A DNA stretch of 64,000 nt from Nodosilinea sp. LEGE 06152 (lineage in GTDB: Bacteria; Cyanobacteriota; Cyanobacteriia; Phormidesmidales; Phormidesmidaceae): contig NZ_JADEWR010000015.1 in NCBI RefSeq assembly GCF_015207525.1, positions 85,124 through 149,123 on the forward strand, read 5' to 3'. The translations under genes were made by a program, and so were the position numbers. This document shows positions 17,687 to 25,948 of the stretch, one piece after another (the stretch's first letter is position 1; every line of letters starts with the position of its first letter). The notes beneath the pieces are model-generated. The model saw nothing but the letters and a program-made list of their open reading frames with translations, was not told the origin of the DNA and made no database searches.

Positions 17687-18079
17687 CTACTCGGCGTCAG
17701 CATCGGCTGCTTCTGCTGCGGCCGGGGCTGCTTGGGCGGCGGCTTCGCCTGCGATCGCCTTACCGTTCACCTGAATCGAATTGATCATCACTCGAGTCAG
17801 CTCTTGACGGTGGCCCTGCTTTTTGCGAGTTTTCTTTTTGGGCTGCATCTTGTAGACGATGACTTTGCGGCCCCGCAGGTGGCTGACAACGCTGCCGGTC
17901 ACGGTCGCCCCGTCTACTACGGGCTGGCCTACTAACGCTTCGCCTTCGTTGTCGACAAATAGAACCCGCTCCAGGGTTACTTCGTCGTCAACCTCTAGGG
18001 CCAAACGATCAATGTCGTAGAAGCGGCCCGGCTCGACCCGGAGCTGCTTACCACCGGCTTCAACAATTGCGTACGTCAT
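17687..18079 (-). CDS. rplU: 50S ribosomal protein L21
   Basis: This 130-residue protein begins MTYAIVEAGGKQLRVEPGRF and contains VLFVDNEGEALVGQPVV and the RNA-binding KMQPKKKTRKKQGHRQ block, followed by an acidic Ala/Glu C-terminal extension beyond the bacterial core. The open frame extends upstream to 18220 without L21 similarity. The ATG at 18079 has GAGG eight bases before it and gives the family's N terminus. It is the first gene of the rplU-rpmA operon and assembles into the large ribosomal subunit. Confidence 0.97.
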   Translation of the reverse strand: MTYAIVEAGGKQLRVEPGRFYDIDRLALEVDDEVTLERVLFVDNEGEALVGQPVVDGATVTGSVVSHLRGRKVIVYKMQPKKKTRKKQGHRQELTRVMINSIQVNGKAIAGEAAAQAAPAAAEAADADAE

Positions 18080-18333
18080 TTCTTTTACCTCATAACCGCC
18101 GTACAGGTGCCAACTGACCCCAGGCTGGGGCTCCACGCATGGAGGCGTTAGCCTTAGGAACCTGATCCGAGCGCATAAACACAGTCTTTTATTATTCCAA
18201 CTGGGTTCTTGCTCTGTCAAGGGGTTAGGCGCAAAGGCTTTGGGAAAGTGCCGATTTGTCCTGATGGGTCGAGGTTTGGTGTGGAAAAGAAACTGGGAGT
18301 TCTACACCGGGCGCAAATATTGGGAGTGCAAGT

Positions 18334-19362
18334 ATGGATGTTTGGCTTTTGGCGGCTCAGCTAATGTTGAGCGGCGCGGCTACTCCGCCGGAAAAGGCTG
18401 GTGTGGCGGAAGCTGATGCGCTGGCCCTCGGGGTTAGTCCACCGACCATCGCGCCGCTGTCTCCGTCTCAGGCTGACCTCTCTAAGTCCTTAGATCAGGC
18501 GGTCTACTCCAATGGCCTTAAGAGCGATCGCACGATGGCGGTGGTGGCCCCGGCGACGACCCAGCAAACCCCCTCTATGGAAGCTGCCATCAACCGTTGG
18601 CCTAGCCCCGACCAGGTGATGACCCCGGGCCGCCGTCCTTCGCCAGCGTTGGGCACTGCTCATTTCAAACCTGTTACCGGCTCGCAGCTCTACCAGTTTC
18701 GCGCGGCGGCCCTGGCCGCTGGTGAGCTATACGCCCAGGCGGTACCCCAGCGGTACATTGACCAGTGGCAGCGGGCGTTTACATCGCCGACCTACAGCGA
18801 TTGGCAGGGGCTGCTGGCCGCCGAGGCCGCGACAATGGCGCACCGTCAGGGAGAGGCCCCTCTGGCCGTGATGGTAGGCGACTCGTTGGCCCTGTGGCTA
18901 CCCGTGGACGAACTACCCCCCGGCCAGCTCTGGCTCAACCAGAGTATCTCGGGCGAAACCACGACCCACATGCTCCAGCGGCTGCACTACTTCGCTGGCA
19001 CGCGCCCCCAGACGATTCATATTATGGCGGGCATTAATGACCTGAAAAATGGAGTGCCCGAGGCCGAGGTGCTAGACAACCTCTATCACATGATGACTCG
19101 CCTCAAGCAGCAGCATCCCCAAGCGCAGCTGGTGATGTACTCTATTTTGCCGACGCGGCTGAGGGAAATACCCAGCGATCGCATTCAGCGCGTCAACCAG
19201 CGATTGGCTGCGCTGGCCGTTCACCAGGCGGCTACCTTTGTCGATCTCCAGCCTACCTTTAGCGATGCTCAGGGCTTGCTGCGCCTAGACTTGACTACCG
19301 ATGGGCTCCACCTCAGTCCCCAAGGGTATAGCCTCTGGCGGGCGGCTCTGGTGAGCCCTTAA
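18334..19362 (+). CDS. SGNH/GDSL-type hydrolase
   Basis: This 342-residue protein has a hydrophobic N-terminal stretch (MDVWLLAAQLMLSGAA), possibly a weak export signal, and a low-complexity region to about residue 110. An SGNH hydrolase domain follows: block I VMVGDSLALW (Ser184), the Gly block around SISGETTTHML, block III MAGINDLKNG and block V DGLHLSPQGYSLW with the catalytic Asp and His. These enzymes hydrolyse esters such as lipids or acetylated glycans. The substrate here is unknown. It is monocistronic and divergent from rplU. Confidence 0.82.
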   Translation: MDVWLLAAQLMLSGAATPPEKAGVAEADALALGVSPPTIAPLSPSQADLSKSLDQAVYSNGLKSDRTMAVVAPATTQQTPSMEAAINRWPSPDQVMTPGRRPSPALGTAHFKPVTGSQLYQFRAAALAAGELYAQAVPQRYIDQWQRAFTSPTYSDWQGLLAAEAATMAHRQGEAPLAVMVGDSLALWLPVDELPPGQLWLNQSISGETTTHMLQRLHYFAGTRPQTIHIMAGINDLKNGVPEAEVLDNLYHMMTRLKQQHPQAQLVMYSILPTRLREIPSDRIQRVNQRLAALAVHQAATFVDLQPTFSDAQGLLRLDLTTDGLHLSPQGYSLWRAALVSP

Positions 19363-19605
19363 CCGGCGCTTGTCGCACATCCGTTAGAAGTTGCCTGGGT
19401 CTGTTGGGCTTAGGATCGATCCTTTCTGCCTGCCTGAATGGTTCTAGGGGCCTGGATGGTTGAGTAAGCAAACCCGCCAGCAGGCTCATGGGCTACCCAG
19501 CCTCCTCAAAGGCTTTCTGAACTTGAACCGGCGTTCCCCTGATTTTGTGGGCTAGGGCCGCGCCATAATAGGATCAGCTATTGCCCTTTGCTCGAGCGAA
19601 TACCC

Positions 19606-20673
19606 GTGCCTAAGCGATCTGCCAAACCCAAGCTGGGAAGACTGCAGAAACTCGACCCCACCGACTATTGGCAGACCCCGGCCGATTTTCAGCAGTGGCT
19701 AACGGAGCCGGAGACTCTGGAGCTGTTGAGCGAAGCTGTAGGACTCGAGTTGTCGCTGCCGGAAGATGAGGTGCTGTCTGAAGCCTACACCCTGCTGCTA
19801 GAAGCCGAGAGCGGGATGCCGCTGCTGCTGGCTGGCCACCTGGGTACGCCTGAAGCTGCTGACCTGGGCAGCCTGTTGGCCTGGGCTGCGGAAGCAGAGG
19901 CGACGATGGTCATTTGGGCGGCTCCATCGTTTTCTGAAGATGTTTGCCTCACCTTTGACTGGCTTGAGCAGACGAGTCAGGCGATGTTTTTAGGCGTGGC
20001 GGTGGAGCTGTGGAGCATTGGCAAAACCGCCATGGCGGCGAACTTTATACCCGTCTGCGGCGCTGTGGACGATGGTGATGCCGAACTCGAAGAGGCCGAA
20101 GCCGCTGACGGTGACGCTGAAGCAGCCCTCCCCGCTGAGCCGGAGCCTGAACCTCTAACCGAGCTGCAGCAGGAAAATTTGAACTTCTGGAGCGGTCTGT
20201 GCGATCGCCTCGATCGCGTCGGTAGTCTGGTCAAGTCTGGGTCTCCCTCGATCGAATCAACGATGGGGTTTGCCATTGCCCGGGCCGGGTTTCGCCTCAA
20301 TGCCATTCTCGATCGCGACCACAGCAGTCTCTACACTGAGCTGCTGCTATCGGGGATTGATGCCCAGCCTCACTTTCACCTGCTGGCCCAGGAGCGCGAG
20401 GCGATCGCCGACGACATTGGCCTGCCGCTGATTTGGGATGGAGCCGGGGATCAGACCTGTATGGTGGCCAGCGCCCTGACGGATGTTAATTTGGGCGATC
20501 GCAGCCTGTGGCCCACCTACCAGGCCTGGTTTTGTGACTGCCTAGAGCGTTTTTATGAAACCTTCTTTGACCGCATCAAGCAGCTCGACGCCAACAGCTA
20601 CCAGCCCCTGCCGCGTCATCGAGCCACCGGCTTGAACGATGCGCTGATTTTGCCAGCGCAGCCTCGGGGGTGA
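19606..20673 (+). CDS. Conserved hypothetical acidic protein
   Basis: This 355-residue soluble protein begins with a basic tail (PKRSAKPKLGRLQKL) and is then strongly acidic, with an Asp/Glu/Ala-rich linker (about 160-190, GDAELEEAEAADGDAEAALP). The second half has RLDRVGSLVKSGSPS and an AGFRLNAILDRDHSSLYTELLLSG block. No catalytic motif or membrane segment is seen. The GTG at 19606 is taken as the start because it gives a charged, non-hydrophobic N terminus; a TTG six codons upstream (19588) is the alternative. Its stop lies inside an octamer-repeat array. Confidence 0.6.
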   Translation: MPKRSAKPKLGRLQKLDPTDYWQTPADFQQWLTEPETLELLSEAVGLELSLPEDEVLSEAYTLLLEAESGMPLLLAGHLGTPEAADLGSLLAWAAEAEATMVIWAAPSFSEDVCLTFDWLEQTSQAMFLGVAVELWSIGKTAMAANFIPVCGAVDDGDAELEEAEAADGDAEAALPAEPEPEPLTELQQENLNFWSGLCDRLDRVGSLVKSGSPSIESTMGFAIARAGFRLNAILDRDHSSLYTELLLSGIDAQPHFHLLAQEREAIADDIGLPLIWDGAGDQTCMVASALTDVNLGDRSLWPTYQAWFCDCLERFYETFFDRIKQLDANSYQPLPRHRATGLNDALILPAQPRG

Positions 20674-20731
20674 GGGGGTGGATGGGTGGGCGGGTAGATG
20701 GGTGGATGAGTGGGTGGGTAGGTGAATAAGC
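20667..20731. repeat. G-rich octamer repeat array, copy 1
   Basis: The array consists of imperfect eight-base units of the type GGGTRGRT (GGGTGGAT, GGGTGGGC, GGGTAGAT, GGGTGGAT, GAGTGGGT, GGGTAGGT). It starts at the stop codon of the upstream gene and ends just before the ychJ start. The same unit forms the arrays at 25197-25432 and 63871-64000. Confidence 0.8.
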
Positions 20732-20734
20732 GCG

Positions 20735-21205
20735 ATGTCTGCTGAGGCTTGCCCTTGTGGGAGTGGTCAAATCTTTGGGAGTTGCTGCCAGCCCTATTTG
20801 CTGGGATCTGTGTCGGCTCCGACGGCGGAGGCTCTGATGCGATCGCGCTATACCGCTTACCACCAGGGCGATATTGACTATTTAATTGCAACCCATCACC
20901 CTACCCAGCGGTATGGGGGGCAGCGGGCGGCTATTGTGCAGAGCGTGGCCACGACTCGCTGGTTGAGCTTGCGGGTACTGGCTACCGAGGCGGGACAGAT
21001 AGCCGATCGCCAGGGCGTGGTCGAATTTGTGGCCTACTACGAAGACCCCAAGCCGGGGCAGGTGCACGAGCGATCGCGTTTTGTGCGTCAGAAAGAGCGC
21101 TGGTTCTACGTCGATGGTGACGCCCTGCCGCCGCTGGTGCCCAAACGCAGCGATCCCTGCTGGTGCGGCAGCGGCAAAAAGTACAAAGCCTGCCACGGGC
21201 GCTGA
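20735..21205 (+). CDS. ychJ: YchJ family protein with paired SEC-C zinc motifs
   Basis: This 156-residue cytoplasmic protein has a Cys-rich SEC-C-like motif at each end: CPCGSGQIFGSCC near residue 6 and DPCWCGSGKKYKACHGR at the C terminus. Between them is the NTF2-like core of the UPF0225/YchJ family (LMRSRYTAYHQGDIDYLIATHHP, FVAYYEDP, ERSRFVRQKERWFYVDGD). The SEC-C motifs bind zinc. The cellular role of YchJ is not established. It is close to plsC (93 bases) on the same strand and could be co-transcribed with it. Confidence 0.88.
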   Translation: MSAEACPCGSGQIFGSCCQPYLLGSVSAPTAEALMRSRYTAYHQGDIDYLIATHHPTQRYGGQRAAIVQSVATTRWLSLRVLATEAGQIADRQGVVEFVAYYEDPKPGQVHERSRFVRQKERWFYVDGDALPPLVPKRSDPCWCGSGKKYKACHGR

Positions 21206-21297
21206 GGGAATGTTTAAGAATTACCGCCAATGGTGCTCTGGCCTCGCCCAGGCCATCCATACTCAGAACAATTTGCCAAGCACCATTCATTGCAGCT

Positions 21298-22227
21298 ATG
21301 ACAGATTTCACTACCATCCAGCCCGCCGAGGAGGTTGTGCTAACGCCTGAGGTAATCGATCGGGTGCGTGAGGGGGTAGCCATTTCCCAAGATCCGGTTG
21401 TGCGGCAGTGCATTGCCGACGATCTGACCGAGCTTAGTGCGATCGCGGCAGGTACCGCCGACCAGCGCGTGAGCGGTTGGTTTCGCCGCTGGGTGATGCG
21501 CCGCCTGATCAAAAGCTTCTTTCGGGTGCGAATTGAGAATCCAGAGCACATTCCCACCCAGCCCAACGTGCTGACCGCCAACCACCTCAGCCATTTAGAT
21601 CCATTCCTGCTGTTGGCCTTCTGCCCGTCCTACCCCTACTACTACATCCTGGGTGATGCCCGTACGCTGTACAACAAGTGGTGGAAGCGTTGGCTAATTG
21701 GCTGGGCCGGAGGCGTCATCCCCCTGGAGCGCTGGTGGAAGGAAGAAGTCGCCGTCATGGTCGCCGCTGACAGTGGCCACGGCGACCTTGTTCCCCTCGC
21801 CGCCGCAATCCGTGACCACGTGCCCAACGGCAGCTCTATTCAGCAAATGCGGCAAATTGATCAGGCGGTGCAGTCGCTGCTGGCTCGGGGCGACGGTATT
21901 ATGCTGTTTCCCGAAGGTCGCCTGGGAGAGCAGGAAGGTCAAATGCACGCGCTCAAGCGAGGTTCTGTGCTCTACGCTATGCGATCGGGGGTGCCCATCT
22001 ATCCGGTAGCGATTATTGGGACTAAAACCCTCTACTTTCGCAAGCGGCTAACTCTGCGGTTTGGGCCGCCAGTGCATGTGCCCCACCAGCCCAGGCCCAA
22101 GCGCGCCGCGATCGACGCCGCCCTTGCCGACCTGGAGCAGGCCTTTCAGGACTTGCTGCCAGCCAACTACCAAGAACCCCAGGGACCGAAGCTGCTCAAC
22201 CACTGGCTCAACCACCTGTTTTGGTAA
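21298..22227 (+). CDS. plsC: 1-acyl-sn-glycerol-3-phosphate acyltransferase-like protein
   Basis: This 309-residue PlsC-superfamily acyltransferase has the catalytic NHLSHLD (HX4D), a VIPLERWW block and the substrate-binding FPEGRLGEQEG, plus VPIYPVAIIGT. It would transfer an acyl chain to lysophosphatidate or a related glycerolipid at the membrane. The ATG at 21298 (MTDFTTIQPAEEVVLTPEV) is chosen; the frame is open further upstream but overlaps the end of ychJ there. The N-terminal 90 residues before HX4D are longer than in the minimal PlsC, so the acceptor could differ. Confidence 0.85.
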   Translation: MTDFTTIQPAEEVVLTPEVIDRVREGVAISQDPVVRQCIADDLTELSAIAAGTADQRVSGWFRRWVMRRLIKSFFRVRIENPEHIPTQPNVLTANHLSHLDPFLLLAFCPSYPYYYILGDARTLYNKWWKRWLIGWAGGVIPLERWWKEEVAVMVAADSGHGDLVPLAAAIRDHVPNGSSIQQMRQIDQAVQSLLARGDGIMLFPEGRLGEQEGQMHALKRGSVLYAMRSGVPIYPVAIIGTKTLYFRKRLTLRFGPPVHVPHQPRPKRAAIDAALADLEQAFQDLLPANYQEPQGPKLLNHWLNHLFW

Positions 22228-22449
22228 CGCTAGGTCGGCCCGCCACGTCGGTGCAGGTTAAAGCCACACAAACATAGCCTTAGCTAGTTCACTGAGGGTA
22301 GGTTCAACCAACCGCAAAACTGGAGCAGCAACCCGGCGTATAGCTGTCGCCAATAGATTGCTTTAAAGAACGCCCTAACCCCTCATGCAGCGGCTATACC
22401 CACAGCTTACGCCGCAGCACTAAACCGTCGCTCAGACTGTATTTTTGAA

Positions 22450-22521
<72 letters not shown>

Positions 22522-22534
22522 AAATTGTCGTGGA

Positions 22535-22616
22535 TGGGCCGGGCTGGATTCGAACCAGCGTAGGCGTAGCCAGCGGATTTACAGTCCGCCCCCATTAACC
22601 ACTCGGGCACCGACCC
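22535..22616 (-). tRNA. tRNA-Tyr (GUA anticodon)
   Basis: This is a class II tRNA of 82 bases. Acceptor GGGTCGG pairs with CCGGCCC, the anticodon loop is CTGTAAA (GTA), a long variable arm (CTGGCTACGCC) is present, and the T arm is GCTGGTTCGAATCCAGC. CCA is not encoded. It precedes tRNA-Thr on the minus strand. Confidence 0.95.
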
Positions 22617-22716
22617 GCCCTGTCCACGATTTATAATCCTAGCATGGAAGGGGAATTAGTTTTGGTCAGTCTAAAAAAGTTTTGCGCCTAAGTTTTGCGC
22701 CTAAGGGGTGGCTTGC

Positions 22717-23139
22717 TCATTGGGCATAGATGAACCAGGCCAGAACCCAACCAACTAAAAGCCCCAGCCCGCCAAACCGCACGGCTTGCCAAAAGGGTTC
22801 TTGCAGATGTTGCCAGCTCACGATCCGGCTGGCCAGCTCCAGCTCAAAGTTGTCGGCGGTTTCCTGCAGCCGGGCTATTTCCTGTACCGATTGCTGGGTA
22901 TCGGTTGGGGGCGCGTTCTGCAGCTGCTGTAGCTGCACCAGGTTAGCAACCCCAGCTTTGAGCTGGCGCACGCGCATCTCAAGCCCCTCTAGCTGCTGCA
23001 TTAGATCGGCTAGACGAGGAGTTTCGGGGGTATCGCCAATTGCGCCTCGCTGGCTGTGGTATCGCTTTCGCCAATGGCCTGGGTTCATTAGTGCAAAATA
23101 TGTATAGAGAAGAGTTTCGCCTGCGGCATTCTGCTGCAT
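22717..23139 (-). CDS. Tail-anchored coiled-coil protein of unknown function
   Basis: This 140-residue protein has a basic N-terminal part (HWRKRYHSQRG), two heptad-rich helical stretches (LADLMQQLEGLEMRVRQLK and QSVQEIARLQETADNFELEL) and a single C-terminal membrane segment (FGGLGLLVGWVLAWFIYAQ). The layout is that of a tail-anchored membrane protein with a cytoplasmic coiled coil. A downstream ATG at 23088 (MNPGHWRKRYH) is an equally good start; neither has a clear ribosome-binding site. No named family is recognised. Confidence 0.65.
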   Translation of the reverse strand: MQQNAAGETLLYTYFALMNPGHWRKRYHSQRGAIGDTPETPRLADLMQQLEGLEMRVRQLKAGVANLVQLQQLQNAPPTDTQQSVQEIARLQETADNFELELASRIVSWQHLQEPFWQAVRFGGLGLLVGWVLAWFIYAQ

Positions 23140-23188
23140 TCTAAGGCAGGGTATATCTTCTAGTTAACCCCAACTGGTTTCGGTAATT

Positions 23189-23512
23189 ATGGCTTTTTCG
23201 TTTGATCCATCGATGACGCCTCAGGCTCCAGTCCAAGCTGCTAAGCCTGCCGCTGAGCTGAGCGACCTAGAACTGGCGCAGCTGTTGGCGGAGCGACTGG
23301 CGATTAAACCGATCGACTGGCACCGACTAAACCGCGATCGCCGAATGCGAGCCAGCGAACAACTGGCGGCAGCGCTGGTGTTTTTGCTCAAACAAAATTC
23401 TGAAGAAGCCCTGGTTCGAGTTGAACAGGCCGCAGGTTGGCTAAATCACAGCCTGCAAGCGCCCCCTTGCCCCACCCACGGGGAGCGCAAGACGCGCTTA
23501 CCCGATGACTAA
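23189..23512 (+). CDS. Conserved hypothetical small protein
   Basis: This 107-residue soluble protein has a flexible N terminus. Its helical middle reads SDLELAQLLAERLAIKPIDWHRLNRDRR, then ASEQLAAALVFLLKQNSEEALVRVEQAAGWLNHSL, and the tail is basic. There is no catalytic motif. It is divergent from the coiled-coil gene and convergent with the ATPase gene at 23541. The amino-acid pattern and clean codon use support a real gene; no function can be proposed. Confidence 0.6.
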   Translation: MAFSFDPSMTPQAPVQAAKPAAELSDLELAQLLAERLAIKPIDWHRLNRDRRMRASEQLAAALVFLLKQNSEEALVRVEQAAGWLNHSLQAPPCPTHGERKTRLPDD

Positions 23513-23540
23513 ACCCAATGACTAGACGCGCTACAAAACG

Positions 23541-23990
23541 CTAGTGAATCAGCGGCAGTCGGCGGGGCTGCCGCACGACCTTGCTCAGATGTAGCTCGCG
23601 CCCGTCGTTGTACCAACTCACTTGATCAAAGACTTGATAAAGAATGTAGAGCCCACGCCCACACTCTCCGGGGTGGGAGGCGCAATTTTTGTCTTTAGCT
23701 TCGTCACAACCGCAGGGGTAGCTAAAGCCACTGCCCTGGTCTGCAATTATCCACCACAGGTGAGACGCCGAGGCGGTATACCGCACCGAAATGCATTTGG
23801 CCGGATCAAGGCCGTTACCATGCTTGGCGGCATTGACGAGTGCTTCTTGCAAACCAAGGCGCACCTCAGCATGCCAAGGGGGGGGGACATCTTTTAGCAG
23901 AAGCTCTAGTACGGGCTGCAAATACAGCGTGGATACAAAGCTCAGGGTGTCCCACTTTTGCTGCTGTGCAGGTGGAGAAGTTGCAATCAC
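23541..23990 (-). CDS. Anti-sigma regulatory-type ATP-binding protein (RsbW-like HATPase)
   Basis: This 149-residue HATPase_c protein has the N-box region VRLGLQEALVNAAKHGNGLD and the G1-type motif IADQGSGFSYP, then ECGRGLYILYQVFDQVSW, as in RsbW/SpoIIAB-like serine kinases. Such proteins bind ATP and either phosphorylate an anti-sigma-factor antagonist or act in partner switching. No STAS or PP2C partner gene is adjacent. The GTG at 23990 is supported by GGAG nine bases upstream. A Cys-containing insertion (PCGCDEAKDKNCASHPGEC) sits between the G1 motif and the GRGLYI helix and could bind a metal. Confidence 0.85.
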   Translation of the reverse strand: MIATSPPAQQQKWDTLSFVSTLYLQPVLELLLKDVPPPWHAEVRLGLQEALVNAAKHGNGLDPAKCISVRYTASASHLWWIIADQGSGFSYPCGCDEAKDKNCASHPGECGRGLYILYQVFDQVSWYNDGRELHLSKVVRQPRRLPLIH

Positions 23991-24472
23991 TCAGGCCATC
24001 TCCAATGTCTTGAGTTGAATAGTTGTAGGAAAGCCTGACCAAAGGGACAGACATTAATCAATCAAAATCAGTCTTTAACAACCAATAAACTATTTTTATT
24101 TTTTATGTGTTGCTTGGAATTAAGCTATGTGCTTCACCCTTTGCAACGTTTACCTAACAACCGCAGGGGGCAGGGGTTTGTTTAAGCCAGAACTCAAACT
24201 AATGCGAACGCCACGGTCGTAGTAATAAGATCACTATTTCACTATAGCAAACTTTGCCAGGGCCTCGTCAACGGTTGTTAATCTGAGGCGAAACCACCCT
24301 TACTAAGGCTCTATTACCTAGACAAAACTCTATTTATTACTGCCAAGATTTTGAGCAAACAACAGTAAAGCGATCGCGCCTAAGCCCGATCTTTGCTGCT
24401 TTGAAACGCAATATGAGGAAAAAGTTGCGCAATGTTAAGTAGCTTGAGCACGATTGGCTCAAGCAAGGAATT
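23991..24472. other. Intergenic region with a hairpin after the HEAT gene
   Basis: These 482 AT-rich bases have no convincing gene. At the far end, GCTTGAGC (24442-24449) and GCTCAAGC (24457-24464) form an eight-base stem just after the stop of the minus-strand HEAT gene, a plausible weak terminator. The part next to 23990 should carry the promoter of the ATPase gene. Confidence 0.45.
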
Positions 24473-25138
24473 TTAGTTGTTGCCCAGATGCTGTTGGGCA
24501 GCACCGGCCACAATCTCAGACTCATCCTGGGTGAGCTGCTGTAGCGCGGCCTGGGCTTCGGGGTCTGAGAACTGAGCTAGAGCCTGCACCAGTCGGTGGC
24601 GCACTTGCCAGTCAGGATGGCTGGTATGGTTGAGTAGTAGGGGCAGGGCACGGCGATCGCCTAGTTCGCCCAGGGCACCAATGGCGGCGGTAGCAATTAG
24701 CTCATTGTCAGAGCCCAGCGCTTCTTGTAGGAGTTCAAAGGCGTTCGGTTCGCCCAGTTCACCCAGGGCTGCCACTATGCTAAATTTTACCAGCCATTCT
24801 TCAGTGCTGTGATACAGGGCCGCCAGCTCGGGATAGGCGCTTTTCAGCTTTAGTCCGCCAATGGTATCGGCGGCGGCGGCCTGCACGTCGGGTTCGGGGT
24901 CACTGGTGAGCGATCGCAGCAGCAGCGGTTCTACCGTGGCGATATCTTGCTGGCCCAGGCTGGAGATCTGGCTAATAGCGGCATAGCGCACGCGGGCATT
25001 GCCGTCGTTAGCGGCAAGCTGCACCAGCTCAAAGGCCTCTTCGGGAGCCAATTCGCGCAGTTGATTAACGGCCCGCAACCGATCCCCGTAGTCATCGGAG
25101 TGGAGCAGTTCTCGAACCGAGTCTGGGGTAGTAGCCAT
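24473..25138 (-). CDS. nblB: HEAT-repeat protein, NblB-like
   Basis: This 221-residue protein is made almost entirely of HEAT/PBS-lyase repeats (GDRLRAVNQLREL; ARVRYAAISQISSL; DPEPDVQAAAADTIGGLK; WLVKFSIVAALGELGEPNAFELLQEAL; NELIATAAIGALGELGDRRALPLLL; DWQVRHRLVQALAQF). The length and the opening TPDSVRELLHSDDYGDRLRAVNQ resemble the cyanobacterial NblB/phycobilin-lyase-like proteins involved in phycobilisome turnover. The name is by resemblance and other HEAT proteins are possible. The ATG at 25138 is preferred to an upstream TTG (25156). Confidence 0.72.
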   Translation of the reverse strand: MATTPDSVRELLHSDDYGDRLRAVNQLRELAPEEAFELVQLAANDGNARVRYAAISQISSLGQQDIATVEPLLLRSLTSDPEPDVQAAAADTIGGLKLKSAYPELAALYHSTEEWLVKFSIVAALGELGEPNAFELLQEALGSDNELIATAAIGALGELGDRRALPLLLNHTSHPDWQVRHRLVQALAQFSDPEAQAALQQLTQDESEIVAGAAQQHLGNN

Positions 25139-25196
25139 TTGTACAGGTGAACACAATTCTGCTGTATCTACTATCGACTATTTTGGGGATCAGCGA

Positions 25197-25432
25197 TAGG
25201 GGTAGGTGGGTAGGTGGGTGGATGGGTAAGTGGGTAGATGGGTAAGTTTTTGCTCATCGCTCGCCTACTCGCCCACTCATTCGCTCGCCTACTTTTGCCT
25301 ACTCGCCCACTCGCCCACTCGCCCACTCATTCGCTCGCCTACTTTTGCCTACTCGCCCACTCGCCCACTCGCCCACTCGCCTACTTTTGCCTACTCGCCC
25401 ACTCGCCCACTCATTCACTCGCCTACGTATAG
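25197..25432. repeat. Octamer repeat array, copy 2 (inverted G-rich and C-rich arms)
   Basis: The first 50 bases are G-rich units (GGGTAGGT, GGGTGGAT, GGGTAAGT, GGGTAGAT). The following 165 bases are the complementary-type units (CGCCTACT, CGCCCACT) interrupted by TTTTGCCTACT. A block containing ATTCGCTCGCCTACTTTTGC recurs as a higher-order unit. The two arms can pair into a large hairpin. The C-rich arm runs up to and over the stop codon of the CBS gene (25423). Confidence 0.88.
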
Positions 25433-25887
25433 CTATTCGCCATTTCGCGTACAATGTCGCCTCGGGTGAGAATGCCGACCACCTGCTGTTCGCTGTTAAC
25501 CACGGGCAGTCGCCGCACTTGCTTGTCGTGCATCAAATGGGCGGCTTCGCGCAGCGTTTGATCGGGGGCAATGGTAACAACGCGATCGGTCATCACGTCT
25601 TTGACCAGCTGGCCCAGGGCTTTGTGGAGTTCCTGGTTGTACTGGTTAGGAGTTTTTAGATAGATAACGCTGTCGAGCAGGGTGATGTAGGTAGGCATCT
25701 CAATGCCAGTGGTTTGCCACATCAGGTCAGATTCTGACAAAATACCCACTAAATTGTGGTCTGCGTTAATAACCGGCAGGCCACCGACGTGATTGTCGGC
25801 CATCAGCTGAATGGCGTCCTTCAACACGGTGTCGGGGGTCACCGAGATGGGGTTTGGGGTCATCACGTCTGCAACGGTTTTGGCCAT
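25423..25887 (-). CDS. CBS-domain pair protein
   Basis: This 154-residue cytoplasmic protein consists of two CBS domains. They are VADVMTPNPISVTPDTVLKDAIQLMADNHVGGLPV...VGILSESDL (about 4-55) and VKDVMTDRVVTIAPDQTLREAAHLMHDKQVRRLPV...VGILTRGDIV (about 94-148). Such pairs bind adenine nucleotides and sense energy state or regulate partner enzymes or channels. There is no fused catalytic domain. The stop codon lies inside the octamer array, so the last residues (ANSYT) are just outside repeat expansion. Confidence 0.93.
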   Translation of the reverse strand: MAKTVADVMTPNPISVTPDTVLKDAIQLMADNHVGGLPVINADHNLVGILSESDLMWQTTGIEMPTYITLLDSVIYLKTPNQYNQELHKALGQLVKDVMTDRVVTIAPDQTLREAAHLMHDKQVRRLPVVNSEQQVVGILTRGDIVREMANSYT

Positions 25888-25948
25888 AGGATTGGTCTCA
25901 GTGCGTTTAATTTCATTCTAAAAAGGTTCTCGGCTAACCGGTTGGCTG

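Noticed and set aside
25197..25432. Possible CRISPR array
   Set aside because: Units are eight bases with no unique spacers; it is a short tandem repeat.
25230..25659. Plus-strand open frames rich in HSPTRPLAHSP, 79 to 104 residues
   Set aside because: They are the translation of the octamer array and overlap the CBS gene; no start signal or conserved sequence.
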